Below, piece after piece: positions 35,202-44,313 of a DNA stretch of 64,000 nucleotides. The notes beneath the pieces were generated by a model, which did no database searches, was not told the DNA's origin, and worked only from the letters and a program-made list of their open reading frames with translations. Location of the stretch: NCBI RefSeq assembly GCF_013009555.1, contig NZ_CP046176.1, positions 4,495,501 to 4,559,500 of the forward strand, in the 5' to 3' direction. The stretch's first letter is position 1. Each line of letters starts with the position of its first letter. Both the position numbers and the translations under genes were made by a program. Source of the DNA: Phocaeicola dorei. Its GTDB lineage: Bacteria; Bacteroidota; Bacteroidia; Bacteroidales; Bacteroidaceae.

Positions 35202-36344
35202 TTACTGAAAGAAATCCAGTGTCCAGTTGTCCATCCACTCCACGTATGGAACTCCTTCCTTAAATTGAACAGGTAACCAAATGTAACGGGCATCACTGGG
35301 ATGCTCCGGACGCCAGATATCTGCCATAAATATAAAAGCATCTTTCTTCCCCTCCACCTTCAGAATATAAGTGCTCTGTCCACCGAACGTAAGTTCCGAC
35401 TTCGGTCCCACACAAGGGTTGGGATGCTGAGACCATGGTCCGAAGATGGAAGAAGACGAGAACATACGGGCCTCATTGGGAGCCCAACCGGTACAACCGG
35501 AAGTGATCATCCAGTAGGTTCCGTCTTTTTTGAAGATAGCAGGTGCCTCATTGTGTCCTGCCGGAGCCACACGCACATAATTCCCTGTGTGTGAAAGATA
35601 GTCATCACTCAATTCCGCTATTTGAAGTGTAAGGTTTTCTTCAGAAGAGTAAATATGGTAGGCTTTACCATCCTCATCTACATAAAGGGTCATATCGCGA
35701 GACATCTGTCCGCCATCCAAATCACGCTTTACTATCAAGCCTTTGTTCACAGCATCCGTCCATTCGGGAGTCCACCATTTCTCATAATTCTTGGCATTCA
35801 GAGTATCCAGCACTGCAACAGCCTGCCCGTCCATATTAACAGGCAGCTTACCAGCATTGACACGTCCCGAACGGATGAAACGGTAAGGACCGGCAGGGGT
35901 ATCACTGACTGCCACCCCGGCACGGGCGGCTGCATAACCTTTTCCTTTCAATTCCAGATGGAACCACATCACAAACTTCCCTGTTTTCGCATTATATATC
36001 ACTTTAGGACGTTCCAATATACATCCACGCGCTATGTCGCTGCTGTCGTTATCAACAACAGAAAGCGCTACGCCTTCGTTCTTCCAGTCAGTAAGATTCC
36101 GAGAAGAATAACACATTACTCCCACCATGGCACTGCTGGTAGTATCACATTTATTCTCGCCGAACCAGTAGTATGTTCCGTCATAGTACATTACTCCGCC
36201 CCCATGGGCATTGATATGCTCTCCGTTGTTATCAGGCCACATCTCGCCTGAACGAATGGGTTGCAACGGTTCATTGCTGCATCCGCAAAGGAAAATCAAA
36301 GCTGTGCACAACTCACACAAGCTGTTTCTCAGTTTACTCATCAT
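35202..36344 (-). CDS. GH43 subfamily-24-like exo-beta-1,3-galactanase
   Basis: The protein has 380 residues with a signal peptide and lipobox FLCGC. The segment DNNGEHINAHGGGVMYYDGT followed by YYWFGENK is characteristic of GH43_24 exo-beta-1,3-galactanases, which release galactose from the beta-1,3-galactan backbone of arabinogalactan and can bypass beta-1,6 side chains. Candidate active-site residues are Glu111 in LERPKV, Asp217 in SRDMTLYVD and Glu266 in GHNEAPAI, the likely acid. As known for this subfamily, the classical GH43 Asp base near the N-terminus is not evident. The gene follows the three-module GH43 gene by 25 bases and is co-transcribed with it. This enzyme is the best single indication that the locus targets type II arabinogalactan. 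Confidence 0.88.
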   Translation of the reverse strand: MMSKLRNSLCELCTALIFLCGCSNEPLQPIRSGEMWPDNNGEHINAHGGGVMYYDGTYYWFGENKCDTTSSAMVGVMCYSSRNLTDWKNEGVALSVVDNDSSDIARGCILERPKVIYNAKTGKFVMWFHLELKGKGYAAARAGVAVSDTPAGPYRFIRSGRVNAGKLPVNMDGQAVAVLDTLNAKNYEKWWTPEWTDAVNKGLIVKRDLDGGQMSRDMTLYVDEDGKAYHIYSSEENLTLQIAELSDDYLSHTGNYVRVAPAGHNEAPAIFKKDGTYWMITSGCTGWAPNEARMFSSSSIFGPWSQHPNPCVGPKSELTFGGQSTYILKVEGKKDAFIFMADIWRPEHPSDARYIWLPVQFKEGVPYVEWMDNWTLDFFQ

Positions 36345-36369
36345 AAATTATTTTTATATAAAATGTTTC

Positions 36370-38826
36370 TTATTCAGATGGAAGCAAAGCATCGTAAGAC
36401 ATCCCCCAATGTTCTGCCAGGCGTTCCGCTTCCTGGCGAGTAAGATGAATGATTGCCCCATGTTTGGGAGAAGTGAAGTTAGTAGTCCTCATCACTCCTT
36501 GGTTAAACTGTCCCAAAGGAGTGAAATGTACGAAGTCGGAAGTTTCACTGAATCCGAAATTATGAACCTTCTGCCCGTACACATCATACATCAACACCCA
36601 TCTATCCTCACCGATGCGTTTCCACAAGTTCGGAGCTTCGCACGCCGTGGGTTCAGGATCATACCAACGGGCATTATACTCGTAATCACTGTTTACCCTG
36701 TCCGAAACAGCCTGCTTGATACCGGCTCCCCCGTCGTGTGAAACGTAAAACATGTGATACTTATCTCCTATACGGGTAATATCCGCATCAATAGCAGAGA
36801 TCTTCTCGTCGGGGTATTGAAACAGAAGCTGGGGTAAAGTCTCCAACCTGTCAAAGTCGTCATTGACATATACATAGTAAAGCTTGTTCGCCTCATTCTT
36901 GAAGCGCATGGTGAAGTACATCATCAGCTTTCCTTTTTTATCATCATAGGTCACTTCGGGAGCCCAGGCACAACCAATCTCACTAAAAACGGCAGACAAC
37001 TTGTCAAAGCGCAGATTGGTACGCTTCCAGTGAATCAGATCCCAGGATTTCATCAATACCAGCCCCCGGTTGTTACCCCATCCGTACTCTTTTCCGTCGC
37101 GTTCCCACTCTGTATCACGATATCCGTCACGCTGCGCATAAATATGCAAATCGGTCATCGACAGATAGAATGCTCCATCCGGACCGCGGAAGATATGCGG
37201 ATCGCGGATACCTTTCTGTTCGGCTATCGTATCTCCGGCTATGACGGGCTTTCCTTCGTTCAAAGCGGTAAAAGTGTAGCCGTCGGGACTGATTGCCATG
37301 TGAAGTCCATGGTCCTCGTCTTTGTGGAAGACCATCAGATAGGCGCTCATATCTTTCTCTTGCGGAACCGCATTCCGATAACGGAAGCGGCTGAAACCCG
37401 CACTTCCTTTTCCGGCAGAAAACAGACCGACACGCAAAGCATAAAAACCGCCATAATTATTGTGATGCAAGGAGGAAACATCCATATCACCAGTTAGAAG
37501 AGTCCATTCTTTCCCATCCTTACTCACCTCTACGGACAGACGGTTACCGCAATTGTGCAGTCTGGCAAAGAAATGTTTCCCAATGCGGTTGGGAAGTTCC
37601 GTCTTGTGCTCCGCATCCCGGTAAATATAGAATGTCTTTCCATCGGAAACGACTCCGGCGTAAGCCTTTTCATTATAATACAGGATAAGCCCGGCCACAT
37701 TTCCATTCCCTGTCCGGATTTCCACTTGTGTTTCGTAATTCTTGTCTTCAGCGGTGGTCAGCAACACCCGTCCGTCAGCAGGAGTCCGGCCTTTGGCTTT
37801 CATCCATAAGATATCCTCCTTGAAAGTCAGGGATTGAGGAGCATATTCTTTCCAGAAAGTCCACTGAAGTCCCAATTGAGGACCTTTGAAATCATCGGAC
37901 AGTTCCAATCCATGTTTGATTTCCTGCTCCGGAGTGACAGGGGTAGCGGCAGATACGGTACGGTACCAGCCGTCCTCCGTCCATTCTACCGGTTCAATCA
38001 GGGTGGAGCGTCCCAACGTGTGATAGTCATTGGCATACGCATGATAAACGATCCACCAGTTGCCGTTCACATCATCTATCAACGTGCCGTGGCCTTTAGA
38101 CCACCAACTATCCGTTACACTATATGTATGCACAATGGGATTGTAAGGTGAATTCTCCCAGGGGCCGGTCACACTTTTTGAACGGGCGGACACAACCATG
38201 TGGCTCGTTGCGGGTCCCGCAGTCCCTCCTTGGGCGGAAGTAAGATAATAATATCCGTTGTGTTCATTCAGTTTCGGGGACTCCAGACACATACATTCCG
38301 TATCCCAATGGTCAGGATATTTCCATCCGTCATATACTTTCTTCTTTTCCCCGACGGTGGCAAGTCCGTCCTCTGTCAATCGGATCATTTCCCCTTTATC
38401 CAAATAAAGATAGCGGTTACCCTCCTTATCCACCACATGACCGGGGTCAATCCCTCCCACCTTCAAGTCAACGGGGCGGCTCCACGGACCACGGATGTTT
38501 TTCGCCCACATCACCCAATTGGTTCCTGCGGCAGGATAATAGATGTAATAAGTATCCTTGTATTTCAACAAATCAGGCGCCATGGCAGAACCTTCATATT
38601 GAGGCATGACACGACATAACGGCTCCCAGTTCATTAAATCCTGCGAGTGCCAGATTAAGAATCCGGGAGCGTAATAGAAAGGAGAATGAGTCATGTAGTA
38701 ATCCTTGCCGTCACGCATAATGGAAGGGTCAGGATAATCACCCGGAAGAATCACTTTAGGATAAGTCTGTGCATTCATCTGCAAGAATGACAAAAGCAAT
38801 AAAAGGGATAATAAAAGTCGCATCAT
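36370..38826 (-). CDS. Three-module GH43 fusion (GH43, beta-sandwich, GH43-like)
   Basis: The protein has 818 residues with signal peptide 1-20. Module 1 (about 24-295) is a complete GH43 propeller. Its base is Asp33 in DYPDPSI, the modulator Asp127 in GGIDPGHVV and the acid Glu182 in LESPKL. Module 2 (about 305-485) is the beta-sandwich found after GH43 xylosidase/arabinofuranosidase domains (LQWTFWKEY, ILYYNEKAYAGVV, YGGFYALRVGLFS). Module 3 (about 493-810) is a second GH43-type propeller, with Asp542 in IRDPHIF, Asp680 or Asp682 in SAIDADIT and Glu730 in CEAPNLW. Module 3 resembles the first half of the tandem GH43 at 13.4-15.4 kb. Two active sites on one secreted chain suggest that two neighbouring links in a side chain are cut. 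It heads an operon with the galactanase. Confidence 0.9.
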   Translation of the reverse strand: MMRLLLSLLLLLSFLQMNAQTYPKVILPGDYPDPSIMRDGKDYYMTHSPFYYAPGFLIWHSQDLMNWEPLCRVMPQYEGSAMAPDLLKYKDTYYIYYPAAGTNWVMWAKNIRGPWSRPVDLKVGGIDPGHVVDKEGNRYLYLDKGEMIRLTEDGLATVGEKKKVYDGWKYPDHWDTECMCLESPKLNEHNGYYYLTSAQGGTAGPATSHMVVSARSKSVTGPWENSPYNPIVHTYSVTDSWWSKGHGTLIDDVNGNWWIVYHAYANDYHTLGRSTLIEPVEWTEDGWYRTVSAATPVTPEQEIKHGLELSDDFKGPQLGLQWTFWKEYAPQSLTFKEDILWMKAKGRTPADGRVLLTTAEDKNYETQVEIRTGNGNVAGLILYYNEKAYAGVVSDGKTFYIYRDAEHKTELPNRIGKHFFARLHNCGNRLSVEVSKDGKEWTLLTGDMDVSSLHHNNYGGFYALRVGLFSAGKGSAGFSRFRYRNAVPQEKDMSAYLMVFHKDEDHGLHMAISPDGYTFTALNEGKPVIAGDTIAEQKGIRDPHIFRGPDGAFYLSMTDLHIYAQRDGYRDTEWERDGKEYGWGNNRGLVLMKSWDLIHWKRTNLRFDKLSAVFSEIGCAWAPEVTYDDKKGKLMMYFTMRFKNEANKLYYVYVNDDFDRLETLPQLLFQYPDEKISAIDADITRIGDKYHMFYVSHDGGAGIKQAVSDRVNSDYEYNARWYDPEPTACEAPNLWKRIGEDRWVLMYDVYGQKVHNFGFSETSDFVHFTPLGQFNQGVMRTTNFTSPKHGAIIHLTRQEAERLAEHWGMSYDALLPSE

Positions 38827-38893
38827 AGTATTTTATGGGGTTATTCATTACCTGTCATCGAGTCCCAACCCGATACAGCTGTTTTTTATTCTT

Positions 38894-38961
38894 CAAAAAT
38901 ACATATTCTGCTAATAAAAAAGGGGGTATAATTCGTGCAAAATGGGACAGAAATCAGCCAA
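38894..38961 (-). promoter_or_regulatory. Shared operator/promoter module, site E (three-module GH43 operon)
   Basis: The minus-strand -7 box TATTTTTG lies at 38894-38901. On the plus strand GCA is at 38937 and CAGCCAA at 38955-38961, a 5 of 7 match to CGGTCAA that starts 54 bases from the -7 box. The sequence AAAATGGGAC between the blocks resembles AAAAGAGGGAC at site F. The leader is about 60 bases. Confidence 0.6.
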
Positions 38962-39030
38962 AAGTCGCTTTTTATTCTTTCTAAAGAAATAAATCACGTC
39001 GAATTTCCCAAACTGGAGGAAATAAAATGA

Positions 39031-39056
39031 GGGCATTCTCTTTGAGAGATATGCCC
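39031..39056 (-). terminator. Terminator after susD of the first tandem pair
   Basis: GGGCAT (39031-39036) pairs with ATGCCC (39051-39056), with an inner TCTC/GAGA stem. On the minus strand it is followed by TCATTTTATTT. It lies about 50 bases after the SusD stop codon and separates the SusCD unit from the GH43 operon, which has its own promoter. Confidence 0.65.
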
Positions 39057-39105
39057 TTCATGCTCTTTCAATATTTTATATATATCTTACTTATATCCGA
39101 CAGAA

Positions 39106-40797
39106 TCAATAACCTGGATTCTGTTTCAAATTTCCATCTTTGTTCAATTGAATCTCGGTGAGAGGTATCGGAAGCAGTGTATGGATATTGGCATCAAAAC
39201 CTGTAATCACCTTATTGCTTGGTGCAGCAGGTTCCACATCCCCATTCAGTTTGATACGTTCGGCCAACGTATTGGTCCGAACTAAAGTCATACGACGGTT
39301 CTCCTCACTAATCAATTCACGGGCACGTTCATCCAAAATGAAGTCAATGTCAATCTGATCAGCCGTTACTTTACCGGCACCCGGAGCCACCGCACGATAG
39401 TCTTTAAAGGCACGGTCGCGCAACACATTGATGTCATCAGCCGCCCCCTGTGTATTCCCCTGACGGAAACGAGCCTCTGCACGAAGCAAGTAAGTTTCTC
39501 CCAAACGCATCACAGGCCAGTCCTTCACTACAGCATAACCAAAATCATCGGTTTCATCATAAGCCCCCCATTTAGTGGGATGAGGATAAAATACGTTCAA
39601 TGAATCTCCCTCGTGAGGGATGACCTGGTCGCCCGTTTTTAATGTCACATTTCTTACACCTTTGTCTTTATCCACCAAGAACCCTTTAGCATCAATACCA
39701 ACTTCTTTTGAAAAACCGGGCTTGTTATACCACATTACACGACGGATATTATAATTAGAATTACGGATATCACCTTTCTCATACAATCCGTATTTCACAA
39801 AATTGCTGATACGCAAACGGCCATTACCACGACCGCCTATGGAATCCGCATTCACCATACCATCCAGTTTATGGAAAGCAGGAACCCAGTTACGACGTTG
39901 TTGCGGATTGTCAATCGTACCGCCATTCACATCACGGTTATACTCCATTTCGAAAGTCCAGATAGCCTCCATATTCCCCTGTGAACGACGCTGATTCCCC
40001 CAACGGAACATATCATGATAATAATCACCCGGCTCGGCCGCATATTTACCATATCTTGCTGAAATCAGTTCATATTTACCACCTGTTATAATAGGCGTCA
40101 CCGCATCTTCCGCCTTCTTGAAATAGGAAGCATCACGCATACCCATCCGAAGATAGGCTTCTCCTGCCAACTGTCTTGCCATATCCTGATTTATACGGCT
40201 TTCATTTTTGGCAGCTCCCACTACCGGAAGATTAGACATGGCATAAACCAAGTCAGAATCAATGACTCCATCCACCTCGGCAACCGCATTACGGGTATAA
40301 TCTGTACGCGGAATACTAGTAGATTCTGTCACCAAAGGTACATCTCCCCATAATGTCACCAACATATTGTATGCATAAGCACGAAAGAACATGGCTTCGG
40401 CTGTTGCCGCCGCATCACCGCCTTCAGCTTGTGAAGCGATAATCTGATTCGCACTATTAATGAGCTCATATAATTTTTCCCAAAGGAAACTTACCCCTGC
40501 ATTCTCTGCATTCAATTCCTGATATCTGTAAAAAGGAACCTCTACCCCCTGAGTGTCACCGGGAGCACCTACATCCGTACCTACCTGCCAGCATCCTACA
40601 AATCCCTGCTGACTGGACATTCCCCATATAGCAGCATATTGACGGTGCAGACCTACCAATTTCGCATTTACATCTGATACTTCCGGACCATAACTAGAGT
40701 ACATTTTCTCATCCAGAAAACTATCGCTGCATGATGTAGTCCCAATAACAAATGCCGATGCAGCAAAAGTTGTTAATAATATATTTCTAAATTTCAT
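39106..40797 (-). CDS. SusD/RagB-family lipoprotein, tandem pair 1
   Basis: The protein has 563 residues with lipobox IGTTSC followed by SDSFLDEKMYSSYGPEVSD. Family segments include AMFFRAYAYNMLVTLWGDVP, WPVMRLGETYLLRAEARFRQ and FILDERARELISEENRRMTL. The end LLPIPLTEIQLNKDGNLKQN-PGY is a textbook SusD terminus. It is encoded 13 bases after its SusC partner. It probably binds arabinogalactan fragments at the cell surface, judging from the adjacent galactanase operon. Confidence 0.94.
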   Translation of the reverse strand: MKFRNILLTTFAASAFVIGTTSCSDSFLDEKMYSSYGPEVSDVNAKLVGLHRQYAAIWGMSSQQGFVGCWQVGTDVGAPGDTQGVEVPFYRYQELNAENAGVSFLWEKLYELINSANQIIASQAEGGDAAATAEAMFFRAYAYNMLVTLWGDVPLVTESTSIPRTDYTRNAVAEVDGVIDSDLVYAMSNLPVVGAAKNESRINQDMARQLAGEAYLRMGMRDASYFKKAEDAVTPIITGGKYELISARYGKYAAEPGDYYHDMFRWGNQRRSQGNMEAIWTFEMEYNRDVNGGTIDNPQQRRNWVPAFHKLDGMVNADSIGGRGNGRLRISNFVKYGLYEKGDIRNSNYNIRRVMWYNKPGFSKEVGIDAKGFLVDKDKGVRNVTLKTGDQVIPHEGDSLNVFYPHPTKWGAYDETDDFGYAVVKDWPVMRLGETYLLRAEARFRQGNTQGAADDINVLRDRAFKDYRAVAPGAGKVTADQIDIDFILDERARELISEENRRMTLVRTNTLAERIKLNGDVEPAAPSNKVITGFDANIHTLLPIPLTEIQLNKDGNLKQNPGY

Positions 40798-40810
40798 AGT
40801 TCTTCGTTTT

Positions 40811-43800
40811 TTAGAATGTTAAATTAACTCCAAATACACAACTCTTAGTCATCGGGTAGTTACTGCTGTCATATACAGTTTCACCTCTTGTACTATCCCA
40901 TGAACTATTACCACGAGCTACCTGACGAGCTTCAGGATCCCAACCTACCCAATCCGTGAAAGTAAACAGGTTACGTCCGCTCACATAAAGCTGCAAACCA
41001 CCGATACCCATCTTCTGAATCATGCGCTGTGGGAAAGTATAACTTAATGTGATGTCTTTGATACGTGTATAACTGGCATCACAAGGGAAACCATATCCAT
41101 GTTTGTTTGAGTTCTTACGCAATGAACGCCATTCGTTACTCTTGTTTTCCGGAGTCCAATAACCTATTTCAGTAGTGGTATTACGACGTCCCATTTCATC
41201 ACCTGCCATACCGATCAATGAATTGTTCTTTTTCAATCCTTGTGTAGTCTGGATAAAGATACTCAATGTAAAATCCTTATAAGTGAACGTATTCGTCAGA
41301 CCACCAATCCATTTCGGTGTTGTCTGCCCTTTGATGGTACGGTCATTGTCATCAATCTTGCCATCAGGTACTCCGTCAGGGCCACTGATATCCGCCAACT
41401 TCACATCACCAGCTTCTGCAATCGGGTCCCAATTCAAATGGTCGCCACGGGCTATCTCATCTTCCTGCCAGATTCCAACCATTGTATAATCATAAATCAC
41501 GCCTATCGGATGTCCAAGGAACCAACGGTTACCCAAGTCATTCTGGCCGTCCCCATAAAGGTCCTTTATCTCATTCTTATTCCATGAAAAGACCAAATTG
41601 GAACTCCATGTAAAGTCGCCTGAAACAATATTACGAGAATTCAATGTCAATTCCACACCTTTATTAGCTGTTTCACCCATATTGGAGTACACGGTGTTGT
41701 AACCAGTTACTTTAGGTAAATTACGTTTCAGAAGCAAATCGTTGGTCTTTGAGAAATAGACATCAATATTACCTGTCAAACGGTTATTCCAAAGTCCGAA
41801 GTCCAGACCGACATTGAAACTCTTTGTGGTTTCCCAAGTCAGATCCGCATTCCCCATCAAATCATTGGGCCATAAACCTGCATTCGAAGCTCCGCCTAAA
41901 GCCAACATGCCCGAATCCATCTTCACACGTGACTGATATACTCCGATGGCCTCGTTACCCGCTTTACCATAAGACGCACGCAGCTTTAATGTATTCAACC
42001 AATTACTGGAAGATTCCATAAATGATTCACGGGCAATATTCCAACCTAAAGCGACAGAAGGGAATACACCGTATTTGTTATTATCACCGAAAACAGAAGA
42101 ACCGTCCCGACGCACTGTAAATGTAAACAAGTAACGGCTGTCATAAGAATAATTAATTCGTCCCATTTGTGAAACAGTAGTATAAAGGTCGGTATATGAA
42201 GCTACGCTAGGTGTTTCCGCACTACCCATGTTATGCCACTGCTGGTCGTCATTAATAAATTTGCTGGCCATAGCTTGCGAACGTTGATATTTCTTACGTG
42301 AAGCGGCATACAAAGCTGTCAAATCCAAATGATGCTTTCCAAAATCACGATTATAAGCAAGGATATTCTCTATGGTATAACTTTGTGTTTCTTCATTCTT
42401 TATTTCAGCATAACCAGTCTGATTATTTACCGACTTACCTTCATAATTATTATAACGTTTGGGCATATATGCATAACCGCCATTGAATTTATAAGTCAGT
42501 CCTTTAAGAGGAGAAATCAATTTTTCGAAATCAATTTCGGCATAACCGTTTATATTAATATTCCACTGACGGCGTTCGGGATTAGTAGTAGTCCACATCA
42601 ACGGATTGGTAAACAAAGTTTCACTGTACATCGGATTGATGCAATAGCTGCCGTCTTCTTCATACATTTTTGCATAAGGAGACATAGCCTCAGCCATCAG
42701 AAAGTTAACACGCCCACCGTCACGGTTATGAGATACTATATATGAATTAGTCCCTACCTTCATATAATCAGTCACACTCATATCAATGTTGGTACGAATG
42801 GAGTAACGTTTGTAATTGAACCCTTTCAACACACCTTTCTGACTCATATAGTCGGCAGAAACGTAATACTTCACATTATCCGCCCCACCGCCGATACTTA
42901 CGTTATGGTCTTGGATGATACCTGTTTGCGATACAGCGTCAATCCAATCGTTCTCTATACCATTGGCCTGATTTTCTGCTTCGTATGCATTCTTCACATA
43001 GTCATTGTACATGGTTTCTCCGGGATTCTGTGACACATAATCTCTATAACGTTGAGTGATTTGCGAACCATCACAGAAATCTAGTTTATGAGAAAAATCC
43101 TCCACCCCGAAATATCCGTTATAACGAATGGTCGGCTTGCCGGAAGTACCACGCTTAGTAGTAATCAAAATAACACCATTCGCACCATTTGTACCATAAA
43201 TGGCAGTGGCCGAAGCATCCTTCAAAATTTCCATAGATTCAATATCATTCGGATTGATATCATTCAATGTACCTCCCGACTTGCTGATAGGCACACCATC
43301 CACAACAATATATGGCCCGGAATTAGCATTGATGGAATTCTGGCCACGCACCAAAGCATCCGGCGCATCGCCCGGAATGGAAGATGTTTGTGTAATAGTA
43401 ACACCTGCTGCCGCACCTTGAACAGCTTGTAATACATTCGTCACAGGAAGTTTTCCCAGACGCTCCTTCCCTACTGAAGTAACAGAACCGGTCACATCTG
43501 ATTTCTTCTGCACACCATAACCGACTACCACCACTTCCTCCAACGTTTCTGTATCCTCTTGCAAAATAATGTTAAGTGATTTTCCCGGAATAACTTTCAT
43601 TTCTTGATTCTTATATCCTATATAAGAAATAACCAATGTAGCTCCTGGAGCCACATTCAATGTAAAATTACCATCGAAATCAGTAATTGTACCATTGGTA
43701 GTACCTTTCTCTAAAATACTGGCACCAATAACCGGTTCCCCTGCCGGATCTTTAATAGTACCTGAAACGGATTGTTTCTGTTGCTGGACAGTTTGTACGG

Positions 43801-43912
43801 CAGTCACAATTTCTTCAGCCATCACACTGAACGGCTGGGTCGCAACGAAACCTGTACAAAGCAATAAGGCAGTCAAAGCCTTTCGATTTCTTAAGAACGA
43901 GTTTGATTTCAT
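40811..43912 (-). CDS. SusC/RagA-family transporter, tandem pair 1
   Basis: The protein has 1033 residues. The signal region (MKSNSFLRNRKALTALLLCTG) and regulatory-like sandwich (SVSGTIKDPAGEPVIGASIL) are followed by EEVVVVGYGVQKKSDVTGSV, the plug (IVVDGVPISKSGGTLNDINP) and the barrel ending in CVFGVNLTF. The first 130 residues are closely similar to those of the SusC of tandem pair 2, also at DNA level, while the barrels differ. The two therefore look like a duplicated system that diverged in substrate range. There is no STN domain. The promoter carries the shared operator (site C) and a leader of about 160 bases. Confidence 0.95.
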   Translation of the reverse strand: MKSNSFLRNRKALTALLLCTGFVATQPFSVMAEEIVTAVQTVQQQKQSVSGTIKDPAGEPVIGASILEKGTTNGTITDFDGNFTLNVAPGATLVISYIGYKNQEMKVIPGKSLNIILQEDTETLEEVVVVGYGVQKKSDVTGSVTSVGKERLGKLPVTNVLQAVQGAAAGVTITQTSSIPGDAPDALVRGQNSINANSGPYIVVDGVPISKSGGTLNDINPNDIESMEILKDASATAIYGTNGANGVILITTKRGTSGKPTIRYNGYFGVEDFSHKLDFCDGSQITQRYRDYVSQNPGETMYNDYVKNAYEAENQANGIENDWIDAVSQTGIIQDHNVSIGGGADNVKYYVSADYMSQKGVLKGFNYKRYSIRTNIDMSVTDYMKVGTNSYIVSHNRDGGRVNFLMAEAMSPYAKMYEEDGSYCINPMYSETLFTNPLMWTTTNPERRQWNININGYAEIDFEKLISPLKGLTYKFNGGYAYMPKRYNNYEGKSVNNQTGYAEIKNEETQSYTIENILAYNRDFGKHHLDLTALYAASRKKYQRSQAMASKFINDDQQWHNMGSAETPSVASYTDLYTTVSQMGRINYSYDSRYLFTFTVRRDGSSVFGDNNKYGVFPSVALGWNIARESFMESSSNWLNTLKLRASYGKAGNEAIGVYQSRVKMDSGMLALGGASNAGLWPNDLMGNADLTWETTKSFNVGLDFGLWNNRLTGNIDVYFSKTNDLLLKRNLPKVTGYNTVYSNMGETANKGVELTLNSRNIVSGDFTWSSNLVFSWNKNEIKDLYGDGQNDLGNRWFLGHPIGVIYDYTMVGIWQEDEIARGDHLNWDPIAEAGDVKLADISGPDGVPDGKIDDNDRTIKGQTTPKWIGGLTNTFTYKDFTLSIFIQTTQGLKKNNSLIGMAGDEMGRRNTTTEIGYWTPENKSNEWRSLRKNSNKHGYGFPCDASYTRIKDITLSYTFPQRMIQKMGIGGLQLYVSGRNLFTFTDWVGWDPEARQVARGNSSWDSTRGETVYDSSNYPMTKSCVFGVNLTF

Positions 43913-44077
43913 CGTTTTTCTTATTAAATTAGATTATAGGTAATAATATTATCCGAATAGAGTTGTGATTAGAAACTCCTTGGGCTGAATTTTGTCACAT
44001 TCCCAATATTAATCGGGAGCAGATTTATTCCTCATAAGCATTATATTTAAAGTTCGTTTTATCTATTTTTCACATTG

Positions 44078-44145
44078 CAAACTTAAAGCTTTAAAAGAAT
44101 AAAAAAGGCTAAAAAATAATCAAGAGTAGTAGAAAAATTAAGCAT
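44078..44145 (-). promoter_or_regulatory. Shared operator/promoter module, site C (susC pair 1)
   Basis: The minus-strand -7 box TAAGTTTG lies at 44078-44085. On the plus strand TCAAGA starts at 44120 and the right block TAAGCAT starts at 44139, 54 bases from the -7 box. The right block departs most from CGGTCAA and shares only CAT with site B. The stretch between matches site B at 11 of 16 positions, including AAAAAT. It is accepted mainly on spacing and similarity to site B. Confidence 0.45.
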
Positions 44146-44207
44146 GAACGATTTTTCTATAGTGAATTCCGAAATTTTATATTCCTCTACTTAAAAGGGA
44201 TAAAAAC

Positions 44208-44242
44208 GGACTACGGGTTAAAATCACTTCAAGCCGTAGTCC
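44208..44242 (-). terminator. Terminator between the tandem SusCD pairs
   Basis: A perfect nine-base stem GGACTACGG (44208-44216) with CCGTAGTCC (44234-44242) is followed on the minus strand by GTTTTTATCC. It lies about 70 bases after the SusD stop codon of pair 2 and before the promoter of pair 1. The two pairs are therefore separate transcription units within the same 401-base gap. Confidence 0.8.
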
Positions 44243-44313
44243 TCCTATAATCTAATTCGCAAGTTAATCAGACTTGCTTTATCAGTATCAACAACGCCTG
44301 TTGAAAACTATCA

